A stretch of DNA of 64,000 bases, taken from assembly GCF_002095475.1 (NCBI RefSeq), contig NZ_MLFR01000028.1:1-64000 (forward strand), in the 5' to 3' direction. Of this stretch, positions 50,828 to 59,432 are shown one piece after another (the first letter of the stretch is position 1; each line of letters starts with the position of its first letter). A program made the position numbers and the translations under genes. The stretch comes from Pantoea rwandensis (GTDB lineage Bacteria; Pseudomonadota; Gammaproteobacteria; Enterobacterales; Enterobacteriaceae). The notes beneath the pieces are model-generated. The model did not search any database. It had not been told where the DNA came from and was given only the letters and a program-made list of their open reading frames with translations.

Positions 50828-52204
50828 TTACTCGCTCTTCGCTTCCTCTGCCGTCGCTTTATTGCTGGCGACATAGTTGTAGACAACCAGCAGAGCAAAG
50901 ATACCGGTGATGATCATCATGATGACACCCTTATCCAGGTAGCGTGCCATGTTGCCAAGGATGATGCCGGTGACGCCAAAGTCGGTGTCTGAGAAAGTGG
51001 TATTGGTTAATCCAATCGCACCGAGCACGGGCAGCAGGGCGACCGGGAGGAACGTAATCAGAATACCGTGGGCAAAAGCGCCCAGCATGGCTCCACGTTT
51101 CCCACCTGTGGCGTTACCAAACACGCCCGCCGTTGCACCGCAGAAGAAGTGCGGCACCACACCTGGAAGAATCAGCACCCAGTGCAGTTGTCCCAGGAAG
51201 AACAGCCCCACTAATCCACCCACGAAGCTAGAAATAAAACCAACCAGAACCGCATTCGGTGCGTACGGGAAGACAATCGGGCAATCCAGCGCGGGGCGTG
51301 CATTTGGCACCAGTTTCTCGGAGAAGCCCGTGAAAGCCGGCACAATCTCCGCCAGAATCAAGCGCACCCCTTGCAGGATAATAAATACGCCCGCCGCAAA
51401 GGTAATCGCCTGTACGAACGAATACACCAGGTAGTTCTGACCATGACTAAATTGACTCTCTACATATTCCCGGCCGGCAGAAACCGAAAGAATAAAGTAA
51501 ATAATCATCATGGTGAGGGAGATGGAGATGGTGCTGTCGCGCAAAAAACTGAGGTTTTTTGGCATGTTCATCTCTTCAGTGGATTTGGAGCCTTTACCCA
51601 CTAAGGAGCCAATCCAACCAGACAGCACGTAACCGACTGTACCCGTGTGTGCCAGGGCGACCTGATCGTGTCCAATGATTTTACGCATATGCGGCTGAGC
51701 GATGGCCGGGAAAATCGCCATCAGCATGCCGAGCGTCAGAGAACCGGTATAAATCAGCTGCACACCTTCGAAACCTGCCACCGACAAGATAATGGCGATC
51801 ATACAGGCCATATAGAAGGTCACATGGCCTGAAAGATAGATGTATTTCAGTCGAGTAAAGCGGGCAACAATAATATTCGCCACCATACCAAACGCCATAA
51901 TCAGCGTGGTAGGCGCACCGTACTTCTCTAAAGCAATGGAAACCATCGCTTCATTGTTTGGAATAATTCCCTGTACATCAAAGGCGTGCTTAAAGATGTC
52001 ACCGAGTGGCGTTAACGACCCCACCAACACCGTCGCACCGCCAGCCAACACCAGAAAACCCAGGATAGTTTTTACCGTGCCTTTAATGATGTCTGGGAAC
52101 GGCTTTCTCTGTGCGATCAGTCCAAACATGGCCACCAAACCAACCAGAATGGAGGGGACTTTCAGCACATCCACAACTACCAATAAAAGGTTTTGAATAA
52201 ACAT
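50828..52204 (-). CDS. PTS IIC component, ascorbate (UlaA)-type
   Basis: 458 residues and 11-12 membrane helices of the ascorbate/galactitol permease type (VLAGGATVLVGSLTPLGDIF; IYLSGHVTFYMACMIAIIL; PGVVPHFFCGATAGVFGNAT). It moves and phosphorylates a sugar or sugar acid with the IIB and IIA proteins upstream. The substrate is unknown; no ulaDEF or other catabolic genes are in the locus. It occupies the position of ansB-yggM in E. coli. Confidence 0.9.
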   Translation of the reverse strand: MFIQNLLLVVVDVLKVPSILVGLVAMFGLIAQRKPFPDIIKGTVKTILGFLVLAGGATVLVGSLTPLGDIFKHAFDVQGIIPNNEAMVSIALEKYGAPTTLIMAFGMVANIIVARFTRLKYIYLSGHVTFYMACMIAIILSVAGFEGVQLIYTGSLTLGMLMAIFPAIAQPHMRKIIGHDQVALAHTGTVGYVLSGWIGSLVGKGSKSTEEMNMPKNLSFLRDSTISISLTMMIIYFILSVSAGREYVESQFSHGQNYLVYSFVQAITFAAGVFIILQGVRLILAEIVPAFTGFSEKLVPNARPALDCPIVFPYAPNAVLVGFISSFVGGLVGLFFLGQLHWVLILPGVVPHFFCGATAGVFGNATGGKRGAMLGAFAHGILITFLPVALLPVLGAIGLTNTTFSDTDFGVTGIILGNMARYLDKGVIMMIITGIFALLVVYNYVASNKATAEEAKSE

Positions 52205-52248
52205 AGTAACCTCAGCGGCAAGTGTTCTATTTCAGTAGGTTGAGTGAA

Positions 52249-52518
52249 TTATTTATTAAAATAGGCGCGGACTTTTTGCTCAATTTCTTTGAGGTCAATG
52301 ATGTTGTTGATGATGATCACTTTGTCCTCTGGAAGGTTGGCGCTGTAGGCGATGTCTTTTGCCATCACGAATACATCTGCCACATCCGGCGTGACCGATC
52401 CCAGATCGGAGTGCTCTACGTCGGCGGTCACATCAATCAGCTTCAATACTTTTTTGATGTTCATTTCCATCATAAAACTACTTCCCAGGCCTGAGCCGCA
52501 AACTGCCATAATTTTCAT
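52249..52518 (-). CDS. PTS IIB component, ascorbate-type
   Basis: 89 residues with the P-loop phospho-Cys motif at Cys7 (IMAVCGSGLGSSFMMEM), typical of lactose/ascorbate-type IIB. It carries phosphate from IIA to the sugar in IIC. Gene order IIA-IIB-IIC in the direction of transcription. Confidence 0.92.
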   Translation of the reverse strand: MKIMAVCGSGLGSSFMMEMNIKKVLKLIDVTADVEHSDLGSVTPDVADVFVMAKDIAYSANLPEDKVIIINNIIDLKEIEQKVRAYFNK

Positions 52519-52564
52519 CTTCTACCTCGTTGATTTTTATTAACTAATGCTAAATTAAACGGAT

Positions 52565-53011
52565 TTAGGATAACAATAGACGGCTGAGTTCAGCCTGGTT
52601 AACCGCGCTTAACACCTGCGCCATTTTTTCTTCATCAGAGAGCACTTCAGCCAATTGAGTAATCATTTCTATATGGCTGTTGCTGTCGGGTGCAGCGAAC
52701 ATGAACAGGATATCGACCGGGTCATTTTCATCTGCATCAAAATTGACGCCCTTAGCCAGTTTAAGCACCGATAAACCGAGTTTTTCTGCACCTTGTTCTG
52801 GTCGCGCATGCGGCATGGCGATACGTGGAGCGATGACAAAGTAAGGGCCAATCTCCTGCTTCTGCTGGATGATGGTATCCACGTAACGCTGAGAAATGGC
52901 CTGTTCATGCAGTAGCGGACGCGCCACGGCTTCGATGGCGGCCTGCCAGTCAGGAACACTTTCGAGGTACTGAATTTTTTCTTCATTCAGCCATTTAGCA
53001 AGATGCGCCAT
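52565..53011 (-). CDS. PTS IIA component, mannitol/fructose/ascorbate-type
   Basis: 148 residues with the phospho-His in RIAMPHARPEQGA and VDILFMFAAPDSNSHIEM. It takes phosphate from HPr. It is the first gene of the PTS operon, behind GGAGATC, and divergent from a GntR-type regulator. Confidence 0.92.
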   Translation of the reverse strand: MAHLAKWLNEEKIQYLESVPDWQAAIEAVARPLLHEQAISQRYVDTIIQQKQEIGPYFVIAPRIAMPHARPEQGAEKLGLSVLKLAKGVNFDADENDPVDILFMFAAPDSNSHIEMITQLAEVLSDEEKMAQVLSAVNQAELSRLLLS

Positions 53012-53429
53012 GTTGATCTCCTGAAGTCGGGATGACTGTGGTCAAAGGCTGTATAGCGATGAGATGTACAGTCATGTTTGAATGAATTTCCCTGGTGTTG
53101 ATGTTGTTTTTAATCGGCAGCCTTATCTTATTGCATTTATTACAAGTGACTACCTTAATAAGATAATGATTTTTATCTATTATTTTTCTTTCTAACTTAG
53201 AGTGGTTATGTTTTAAAAGATGTCTAGTCATCTTGATAATGCTCCTAGACCTGTACAGATACAATATGTAAGATTGAAATCTGGCTGGACAGGTTGCTCC
53301 TGAATGTAAAAGCGTTAACTCGATCACATCCGTAAGCAGTAAGGGTGGCGCGCATAAAATAAATTCAGGCATACGTGTTGAGTCACCGAGCGCAGATTTG
53401 CACTCATACACTTATTGGGAAGCACGTTG
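53012..53429. promoter_or_regulatory. Divergent regulatory region of the PTS locus
   Basis: 418 bases, AT-rich in the middle. A palindrome CTGTACAG (53251-53258) lies in CTAGACCTGTACAGATAC, and a related TGTACAGTCATG is near 53067. These are possible sites for the GntR-type regulator. No gene was found. Confidence 0.4.
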
Positions 53430-54164
53430 ATGATCGATGGCATTACTGAGAAGCAAAAAGAGGTTGTCGATTACCTCCTGCAAAAAATCAAAGATGATGG
53501 ATTGATGCCGGGTGACAAACTGGACACCGAAATCGGTATCGCTAAAAACATCGGTATCACCCGCGCCACGGTCCGCGAAGCAACACGTATCCTGATTGAG
53601 CAACAGCGCATTTATCGGGTGAAGGGCTCGGGCCTGTTTGTGGGTTCAACAGCTAAAAGCGATCATGTGGGGCGTTTTCACGCGCTGTCACCCTTTGACT
53701 TCCAGGCGCAGAAGAAAGGGTACAAAGGGGTCAGGAAAGTGATCACCGTCAGTATCATGAAAGTGCCGACGGCAGAAATGGCTCAGGCGTTGCGCATCAA
53801 GAGTGGTGACCAAATCTATAAAGTGGTGCGTCTGATGAGCTTTGATGATATTCCCGTGGCGCTGGAATATAACCATTTCCCGGTCAGCATGTTTAGCAGC
53901 ATGGAATTCAGCAAACTGGAAATATCGAAATACTCTTACATCGAGCAAATAACAGGCAAGAAAGTCCAGCGCAGGGAACAGCATTTAAATGCCATCAATG
54001 TGACGGATGAAGAACAACTTAGGTTGCTGAATTTTAATGAAAATGCTGCGGCTTTAGAGATTTATGAAACGGTCTATCTTGATGATGGTTTGCCCTGCGA
54101 GGTGAATATAGCCATCATTAATACGCAGCTTTTACAACTGCGGCAAAATACGGAAAGACCTTAA
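53430..54164 (+). CDS. GntR-family (HutC/UTRA) transcriptional regulator
   Basis: 244 residues: a GntR winged helix (LMPGDKLDTEIGIAKNIGIT, RATVREATRILIEQQRIYRV) and a C-terminal UTRA sugar-binding domain (VVRLMSFDDIPVALEYNHFP; CEVNIAIINTQLL). The ATG at 53430 lies 7 bases after GGGAAG; an earlier TTG at 53415 is less likely. Divergent from the PTS operon, it probably represses that operon until the phosphosugar binds. Confidence 0.9.
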   Translation: MIDGITEKQKEVVDYLLQKIKDDGLMPGDKLDTEIGIAKNIGITRATVREATRILIEQQRIYRVKGSGLFVGSTAKSDHVGRFHALSPFDFQAQKKGYKGVRKVITVSIMKVPTAEMAQALRIKSGDQIYKVVRLMSFDDIPVALEYNHFPVSMFSSMEFSKLEISKYSYIEQITGKKVQRREQHLNAINVTDEEQLRLLNFNENAAALEIYETVYLDDGLPCEVNIAIINTQLLQLRQNTERP

Positions 54165-54208
54165 CTGATGACCCAGTCATATTGGTTAATCACTGGGCCA
54201 TCAGAATG

Positions 54209-55354
54209 TCATGACTTCTCTTCAGGCAAAAACAGTTCCAGCAGCGAATTCAGGAAGAGTTTCCCTTTCTCGGTGATTTGCCACTGTTCTGCTGTTTCAT
54301 CCACGTAACCCGCGGCAATCGCTTCGTCTAGCTGCGTACGAATCACGGCTTCATCCAGCCCGGTATAGCGAAGGAAATCAGCGCGTGGAGCGGCCTCCAA
54401 CAGGCGGAAGCGGTTCATAAAGAATTCGAACGGCTTGTCGTGATCCTCAACTTCATGCTGCTTATCGAGGTAGTTGCCTTTCATGAAACCGCGCGGATGG
54501 CGTGTTTTCACCGTACGCACAATACGGCCATCCGGTTGCGTCAGCTTGCCGTGGGCGCCACACCCAATACCGAGGTAATCACCGAAACGCCAGTAGTTGA
54601 GATTATGCTCGCAGCGATAGCCCGGCTTAGCGTAGGCCGAGGTTTCATACTGCTGATAACCGGCGGCGCTGAGCAACTGGTGACCCTGTTCGAAGATATC
54701 CCACAGCGCGTCGTCATCCGGTAACACCGGCGGGCGCGAGCTAAACAGCGTGTTGGGTTCAATCGTCAGTTGATACCACGACAGATGCGGTGGATTGAGC
54801 GCAATCGCCTGGCGTAAATCGTCCAGCGCTTCTTCCAGCGACTGATCCGGTAAACCGTGCATCAGATCGAGGTTAAAGCTGCGCAGGCCAAGGCCTTCGG
54901 CCAAATGTGCCGCGCGTTTGGCTTCTTCTGGCCCATGAATACGACCGAGGCGCTCAAGCTTTTGCGGACTGAAACTCTGCACGCCAATCGAAATACGATT
55001 AATACCGGCTTTCTGATAGGCACTGAAGCGGTCAGCTTCCACGGTGCCGGGGTTGGCTTCCATGGTGATTTCCGCACCAGCCGCCAGCGGCAAGCGTGCA
55101 CGCACGCCGTCCATCAGCATCTGCATGGCATTGCTGCTCAGCAGGCTCGGCGTGCCACCACCAATAAAGATAGTGCGCACTTCACGTCCTGCGGTGAGCG
55201 GTAAATCCTGTTCAAGATCGTTGAGCAGGTGCTGCACATACTCGATATGCGGCACTTCTCCCTTCAAGGCGTGCGAGTTGAAATCACAATAGGGACACTT
55301 CTGCACACACCATGGGATATGGATGTAGAGACTTAGCGGTGGTAACTCAGGCAT
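54209..55354 (-). CDS. hemW: Heme chaperone / radical SAM protein HemW
   Basis: 381 residues. The radical SAM cluster motif with CxxxCxxC is in IPWCVQKCPYCDFNSH; FIGGGTPSLL, NRISIGVQSFSPQKL and the HemW-specific CEHNLNYWRFGDYLGIGCGA follow. It resembles oxygen-independent coproporphyrinogen oxidase but is a heme chaperone in this subfamily. It overlaps rdgB by 8 bases in the yggS-yggT-rdgB-hemW operon. Confidence 0.95.
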   Translation of the reverse strand: MPELPPLSLYIHIPWCVQKCPYCDFNSHALKGEVPHIEYVQHLLNDLEQDLPLTAGREVRTIFIGGGTPSLLSSNAMQMLMDGVRARLPLAAGAEITMEANPGTVEADRFSAYQKAGINRISIGVQSFSPQKLERLGRIHGPEEAKRAAHLAEGLGLRSFNLDLMHGLPDQSLEEALDDLRQAIALNPPHLSWYQLTIEPNTLFSSRPPVLPDDDALWDIFEQGHQLLSAAGYQQYETSAYAKPGYRCEHNLNYWRFGDYLGIGCGAHGKLTQPDGRIVRTVKTRHPRGFMKGNYLDKQHEVEDHDKPFEFFMNRFRLLEAAPRADFLRYTGLDEAVIRTQLDEAIAAGYVDETAEQWQITEKGKLFLNSLLELFLPEEKS

Positions 55355-55940
55355 TGCGCATCGCTTCCAACAACAGCGTCAATGCTTTGCCACGGTGAGA
55401 AACGGCGCGCTTTTCATCTTTACTCAGCTCGCCCGCGGTTTTACCCAGCTCAGGAACATAGAAGATAGGATCGTAGCCGAAGCCGCCTTGGCCTGCCGCC
55501 GCGCGCGTGATTTCCCCCTCCCAGCTACCGTGGAACACCAACGGAACCGGATCTTCTGCATGACGAACGTAGACCAGCACGCAGTGGAATTGTGCCTGGC
55601 GCTGACCGTCTGGCACATTTTCCAGCGCGACTAACAGCTTATCGAGATTCTGCTGATCGCTGGCGTCAAGGCCAGCATAGCGCGCCGAGTATATGCCCGG
55701 CGCGCCACCGAGTGCATCCACTGCCAGACCCGAGTCATCGGCAATGGCCGGTAAGCCGGTGATCTGCGCCGCATGACGCGCTTTGAGGATGGCGTTTTCA
55801 ATAAAGGTCAGGCCGGTCTCTTCGGCTGACTCAACGCCCAGTTCGGTTTGCGCCACGATATCAAGGCCGAAAGCCGCTAACAGATCGGCCAGTTCACGAA
55901 CTTTGCCCGGGTTACCGGTGGCGAGAACAACTTTTTGCAT
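55347..55940 (-). CDS. rdgB: dITP/XTP pyrophosphatase RdgB
   Basis: 197 residues of the Ham1 family (VVLATGNPGKVRELADLL; TFIENAILKARHAA; PAIADDSGLAVDALGGAPGI; GFGYDPIFYVP; SHRGKAL). It removes non-canonical purine nucleotides from the pool. It lies 20 bases after yggT; the yggU gene found between them in E. coli is absent. Confidence 0.96.
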   Translation of the reverse strand: MQKVVLATGNPGKVRELADLLAAFGLDIVAQTELGVESAEETGLTFIENAILKARHAAQITGLPAIADDSGLAVDALGGAPGIYSARYAGLDASDQQNLDKLLVALENVPDGQRQAQFHCVLVYVRHAEDPVPLVFHGSWEGEITRAAAGQGGFGYDPIFYVPELGKTAGELSKDEKRAVSHRGKALTLLLEAMRNA

Positions 55941-55960
55941 AACAGTTCCAGATTAACGAA

Positions 55961-56515
55961 TTAGAGCAGGTACCAGAGACCTGGGAACAGGTCCATGCCG
56001 AGGAAATTCAGCGCGTACAGCACCAGAATCACAATCATGGCAGAGAAATCGATGCCGCCCATGGCAGGCAGAATACGGCGAATCGGAGCCATCAGCGGTT
56101 CAGTCAGTTGGATTAACACGTAGTCAATCGGACCGCGACCTTGGCTGATCCAGCTCATCAGTGAGCGAATGATGATCACCCAGAACACCAGATAACCGGC
56201 AGATTTTAACAACGACAGCAGCCCCACCAGCAGGTTGGTTGGGTCCACAGAGAATACGCCGACCTGAATCAGTAGCAGCACGGGATACTTCAAGGTCGTT
56301 AGCACAAACGCCAGCACCAGCGAGGCGGTATCAATCGGGCCCAGCGCAGGCAATATGCGACGCAGCGGCTTAATGATTGGCTGAGTAATCTTCACCACGA
56401 ACTGTGACAGCGGGTTGTAGAAGTCACAGCGTGCCCACTGCATCCAGATGCGCAGCAGCAATACCATCACGTACAGGTCGATCAGCGTTTTGACTAAAAA
56501 CGTCATTGTTAACAT
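55961..56515 (-). CDS. yggT: YggT-family membrane protein
   Basis: About 184 residues with two YGGT repeats (LLRIWMQWARCDFYNPLSQF ... TQPIIKPLRRILPALGPID; SLMSWISQGRGPIDYVLIQL ... MAPIRRILPAMGGID) and four membrane helices. Linked to osmotic tolerance and membrane integrity. The ATG at 56515 has AGGA 6 bases upstream; a TTG at 56527 directly follows the yggS stop but lacks such spacing. Confidence 0.93.
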   Translation of the reverse strand: MLTMTFLVKTLIDLYVMVLLLRIWMQWARCDFYNPLSQFVVKITQPIIKPLRRILPALGPIDTASLVLAFVLTTLKYPVLLLIQVGVFSVDPTNLLVGLLSLLKSAGYLVFWVIIIRSLMSWISQGRGPIDYVLIQLTEPLMAPIRRILPAMGGIDFSAMIVILVLYALNFLGMDLFPGLWYLL

Positions 56516-56527
56516 GAGGTTCCTCAA

Positions 56528-57235
56528 TTATTGTTGTGAAGGTCGCGCATAATCCCGCGCGCCAAAAACGGCGGTGCCAATTCGCACCATGGTGCTGCCA
56601 GCGGCGATTGCCGCATCCATGTCGTCGCTCATTCCCAGTGAAAGCGTATCGACCTCGGGGTAATCCTGTTTTAGGGCGTTAAACGCGCTCGCCATCTGCT
56701 GGCAGACCGCCAGCTGTCGATCATAATCCGCTTCCGGTGCTGGGATAGCCATCAACCCGCGCAGGCGCAAACGCGGCAATGCGGCAATCTGTTGAGCCAA
56801 CTCTGGAATGGCCTCCAGCATGATGCCAGATTTGCTGTTCTCGTCACTGATATTTACCTGAATTAACACGTTCAGTGGCGGCAGCGCGTCTGGGCGCTGA
56901 TCATTCAGACGTTGCGCAATGCGCTGGCGATCAACGGTGTGACACCAGGCAAAATTCTCCGCCACCAGGCGACTTTTGTTGGATTGTAACGGCCCAATAA
57001 AGTGCCATTGCAGTTCAGGATGTGCGGCCAGCTCTGCCACTTTTTCAACCCCTTCCTGCACGTAATTTTCACCGAATGCCTGCTGTCCGGCGGCAATCGC
57101 TTCTGCGACTGCGCTCGCAGGTTTGGTTTTGCTCACGGCAAGCAGGGTAATTTCTTCTGGCGCGCGGCCGCAACGTGCGGCAGCAGCGGCGATGCGTTCA
57201 CGCACTTGCAGTAAGTTGAGCTCAATGGAAGTCAT
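56528..57235 (-). CDS. yggS: PLP homeostasis protein YggS
   Basis: 235 residues, single-domain TIM barrel of the PLPBP family. PLP lysine Lys36 in LLAVSKTKPASAV; HFIGPLQSNKSRLV, NVLIQVNISDENSKSG and LSLGMSDDMDAAIAAGSTMV are typical. It stabilises PLP balance rather than catalysing a reaction. Divergent from yggR across 16 bases. Confidence 0.95.
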   Translation of the reverse strand: MTSIELNLLQVRERIAAAAARCGRAPEEITLLAVSKTKPASAVAEAIAAGQQAFGENYVQEGVEKVAELAAHPELQWHFIGPLQSNKSRLVAENFAWCHTVDRQRIAQRLNDQRPDALPPLNVLIQVNISDENSKSGIMLEAIPELAQQIAALPRLRLRGLMAIPAPEADYDRQLAVCQQMASAFNALKQDYPEVDTLSLGMSDDMDAAIAAGSTMVRIGTAVFGARDYARPSQQ

Positions 57236-57251
57236 AGTCAGGAGAAGTTAA

Positions 57252-58247
57252 ATGGATTTGGATGAAGTTGTGGCCCTTAGTGTAAAGCATAACGCCGCCG
57301 ATCTGCACCTTTGCAGCGGACATTTGCCGCACTGGCGTTGTCATGGCGTGCTGGCGCCGATTCCACAGCAAAACGTTCTGGAAGGAGAGTGGCTGGAAGC
57401 CTTTATTCAGCAGCGGTTAAACCAGGTCCAGCAGGCAGAGCTGGAGGAGAGTGGGCACGTGGATTTTGCGCTCACGCTGCCAAGCGGCGTGCGGCTGCGT
57501 GCAAACCTGTTTATGCAACGCCATGGCTTGTCGCTGGCGCTGAGGCTGGTTGCCAGCCAGGCCCCGGATCTCACCAGCCTGCGGTTACCGGATGTAATGG
57601 CATCCCTGATGCAGCTTGAAGAAGGGCTGATCTTAATCACCGGTGCCACGGGCAGCGGTAAATCCACGACGCTGGCGGCACTGGTGGATAACCTCAACCG
57701 CGAGCAGGCGCGCCATATCATTACGCTGGAAGATCCGATCGAGTTTGTGCATCACAGTCAGCGATCGCTGATTCAGCAACGGGAAGTGGGCGTACACGCG
57801 GCTTCATTCCAACATGGCTTGAAGGCGGCGCTACGCGAAGACCCCGATGTGATTCTGCTGGGAGAGTTGCGAGACAGTGAGACGATTCGGCTCGCGCTCA
57901 CTGCCGCAGAAACCGGTCATCTGGTGATGGCAACCCTGCATACGCGCGGCGCTACGCAGGCGGTGGATCGCTTGGTGGATGTGTTTCCCGCTGAAGAGAA
58001 GAACCTGGTGCGCACTCAACTGGCGGGGAGTTTGAAAGCAGTGCTGGCGCAGCGACTGGTGCCCGCAAAAGCAGGCGGCCGAGTGGGATTGTTTGAAGTG
58101 CTAGTGGCGACGCCAGCGGTGGTCAATTTGATTCGCGAAGGAAAGATGCATCAATTGCCTGGCGTGTTACAAACCGGCGCACAGGCAGGCATGCAGACCT
58201 TCACGCAGAGCGAGCAGGCGCGGCGAATGGCGGGATTGATTGAGTAA
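57252..58247 (+). CDS. yggR: PilT-like ATPase YggR
   Basis: 331 residues of the type II/IV secretion ATPase family. Walker A ITGATGSGKSTTLAALV, Asp box TLEDPIEFVHHSQRSL, Walker B PDVILLGELRDSETIRLAL and His box ETGHLVMATLHTRGAT are intact. It resembles the twitching retraction ATPase PilT. Divergent from yggS with a CAGGAGAAG ribosome site. No pilus genes are in the window. Confidence 0.93.
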   Translation: MDLDEVVALSVKHNAADLHLCSGHLPHWRCHGVLAPIPQQNVLEGEWLEAFIQQRLNQVQQAELEESGHVDFALTLPSGVRLRANLFMQRHGLSLALRLVASQAPDLTSLRLPDVMASLMQLEEGLILITGATGSGKSTTLAALVDNLNREQARHIITLEDPIEFVHHSQRSLIQQREVGVHAASFQHGLKAALREDPDVILLGELRDSETIRLALTAAETGHLVMATLHTRGATQAVDRLVDVFPAEEKNLVRTQLAGSLKAVLAQRLVPAKAGGRVGLFEVLVATPAVVNLIREGKMHQLPGVLQTGAQAGMQTFTQSEQARRMAGLIE

Positions 58248-58256
58248 CCGACTGCA

Positions 58257-58327
58257 GCGGCGCGATTTATCGCGCGCCTCGAAAGTGGCTGCGCAACTGA
58301 CAAATGCGCAATTGGTTGCACCGCTAC
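58257..58327. repeat. Family B repeat, variant
   Basis: GCGGCGCGATTTATCGCGCG as the left hairpin, a divergent middle and a decayed right arm (TGCGCAATTGGTTGCACCGCTAC). It lies between convergent yggR and ruvX, starting 10 bases after the yggR stop. Confidence 0.75.
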
Positions 58328-58370
58328 CGTTCAGCAAGGGGCATCACGCGGGATGCTAGATCGACTTAAA

Positions 58371-58787
58371 TTAATGCGTATCGAACCAATCTTCGAGAAT
58401 GATCACCGCCGATTGCGAATCGACCTGGCCTTTTTGTAGCGCACGAAAGCCGCCGCGTTCGAACAGGTCGGCACGGGCCTCAACGGTACTCAAACGCTCA
58501 TCCTGCAACTCAACGCGTACGCCAAATCGGCCATGTATACGATTGGCAAACTTACGGGCACGGTCGGTTAACGGCTGTTCGGTGCCGTCCATATTCAGCG
58601 GCAAGCCCACCACCACATAATCTGGTTGCCACTCTTTCAGCAGCTTCTCGATCAGTTTCCAGTCGGGCGAGCCGTCCTGCGCTTTCAACGCAGTGAGTGC
58701 ACGAGCCGTGCCGGTCAGCTGTTGGCCGACGGCCACGCCGATACTTTTAGTGCCGAAATCAAATCCCAGCAAGGTTTCACTGGCCAT
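58371..58787 (-). CDS. ruvX: Putative pre-16S rRNA nuclease RuvX/YqgF
   Basis: 138 residues with an RNase H-like fold (GFDFGTKSIGVAVGQQLTG; PDYVVVGLPLNMDGTEQPLT; ELQDERLSTVEAR). It trims the 16S rRNA 5' end. The start overlaps the yqgE stop by one base, as in the E. coli gshB-yqgE-ruvX order. Confidence 0.96.
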   Translation of the reverse strand: MASETLLGFDFGTKSIGVAVGQQLTGTARALTALKAQDGSPDWKLIEKLLKEWQPDYVVVGLPLNMDGTEQPLTDRARKFANRIHGRFGVRVELQDERLSTVEARADLFERGGFRALQKGQVDSQSAVIILEDWFDTH

Positions 58788-59350
58788 CAGGCGTGTCCTG
58801 CATCGCTGGTCATGTTATGGATATCGACACCCATGCTGCGTGCGGCTTCGCGCCAGCGTTCGGCAATAGGCGTGTGGAACAGAATATTGGTATTGGCGGG
58901 CGTGGTCAGCCAGGCGTTTTCCAGTAATTCATTTTCCAGCTGATCTTTTTCCCAGGCGCAGTAACCCAGCGCCACCAGCACGTTTTCCGGCTGTGAGGCA
59001 GTACCGATCGCTTCCAGCACATCGCGTGATGTGGTGATCACGGTATTGTCGGAAATACGGATGCTGGAGGAGTAAACTTTCTGCGCAGAGTGCAAGATAA
59101 AACCACGATCTTCCGCCAGCGGGCCACCCGAGTAAACCGGCTTATCCAGTTTGATGGTGGGATCGCGATCGGTAGCGCTAATTTTAAGCTTCTTCAGAAT
59201 ACCTTCGACGGTTAAATTCTCCATCGGCTTATTCACAATCAAGCCCATGGCACCATCTTCATTGTGCTCGCAGATATACACCACCGAGCGTTTGAAGAGC
59301 GGATCCTGCAGCGACGGCATCGCAATCAAAAAATGGTGCTGTAAATTCAT
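58787..59350 (-). CDS. yqgE: YqgE, DUF179 protein
   Basis: 187 residues (MNLQHHFLIAMPSLQDPLFK; VVYICEHNEDGAMGLIVNKP; GGPLAEDRGFILHSAQ; VLVALGYCAWEKDQLENEL), matching E. coli YqgE in length. Function not well defined; possibly regulatory. The start at 59350 is chosen by family match over the in-frame one at 59392. Confidence 0.94.
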   Translation of the reverse strand: MNLQHHFLIAMPSLQDPLFKRSVVYICEHNEDGAMGLIVNKPMENLTVEGILKKLKISATDRDPTIKLDKPVYSGGPLAEDRGFILHSAQKVYSSSIRISDNTVITTSRDVLEAIGTASQPENVLVALGYCAWEKDQLENELLENAWLTTPANTNILFHTPIAERWREAARSMGVDIHNMTSDAGHA

Positions 59351-59432
59351 TATCACTCGTGTTTCAAAAATTACCGGCATGGCCAAAGCCACACCGGTTT
59401 TGGGTTCTTGCAGCGCTTACACGCCGCCGACA

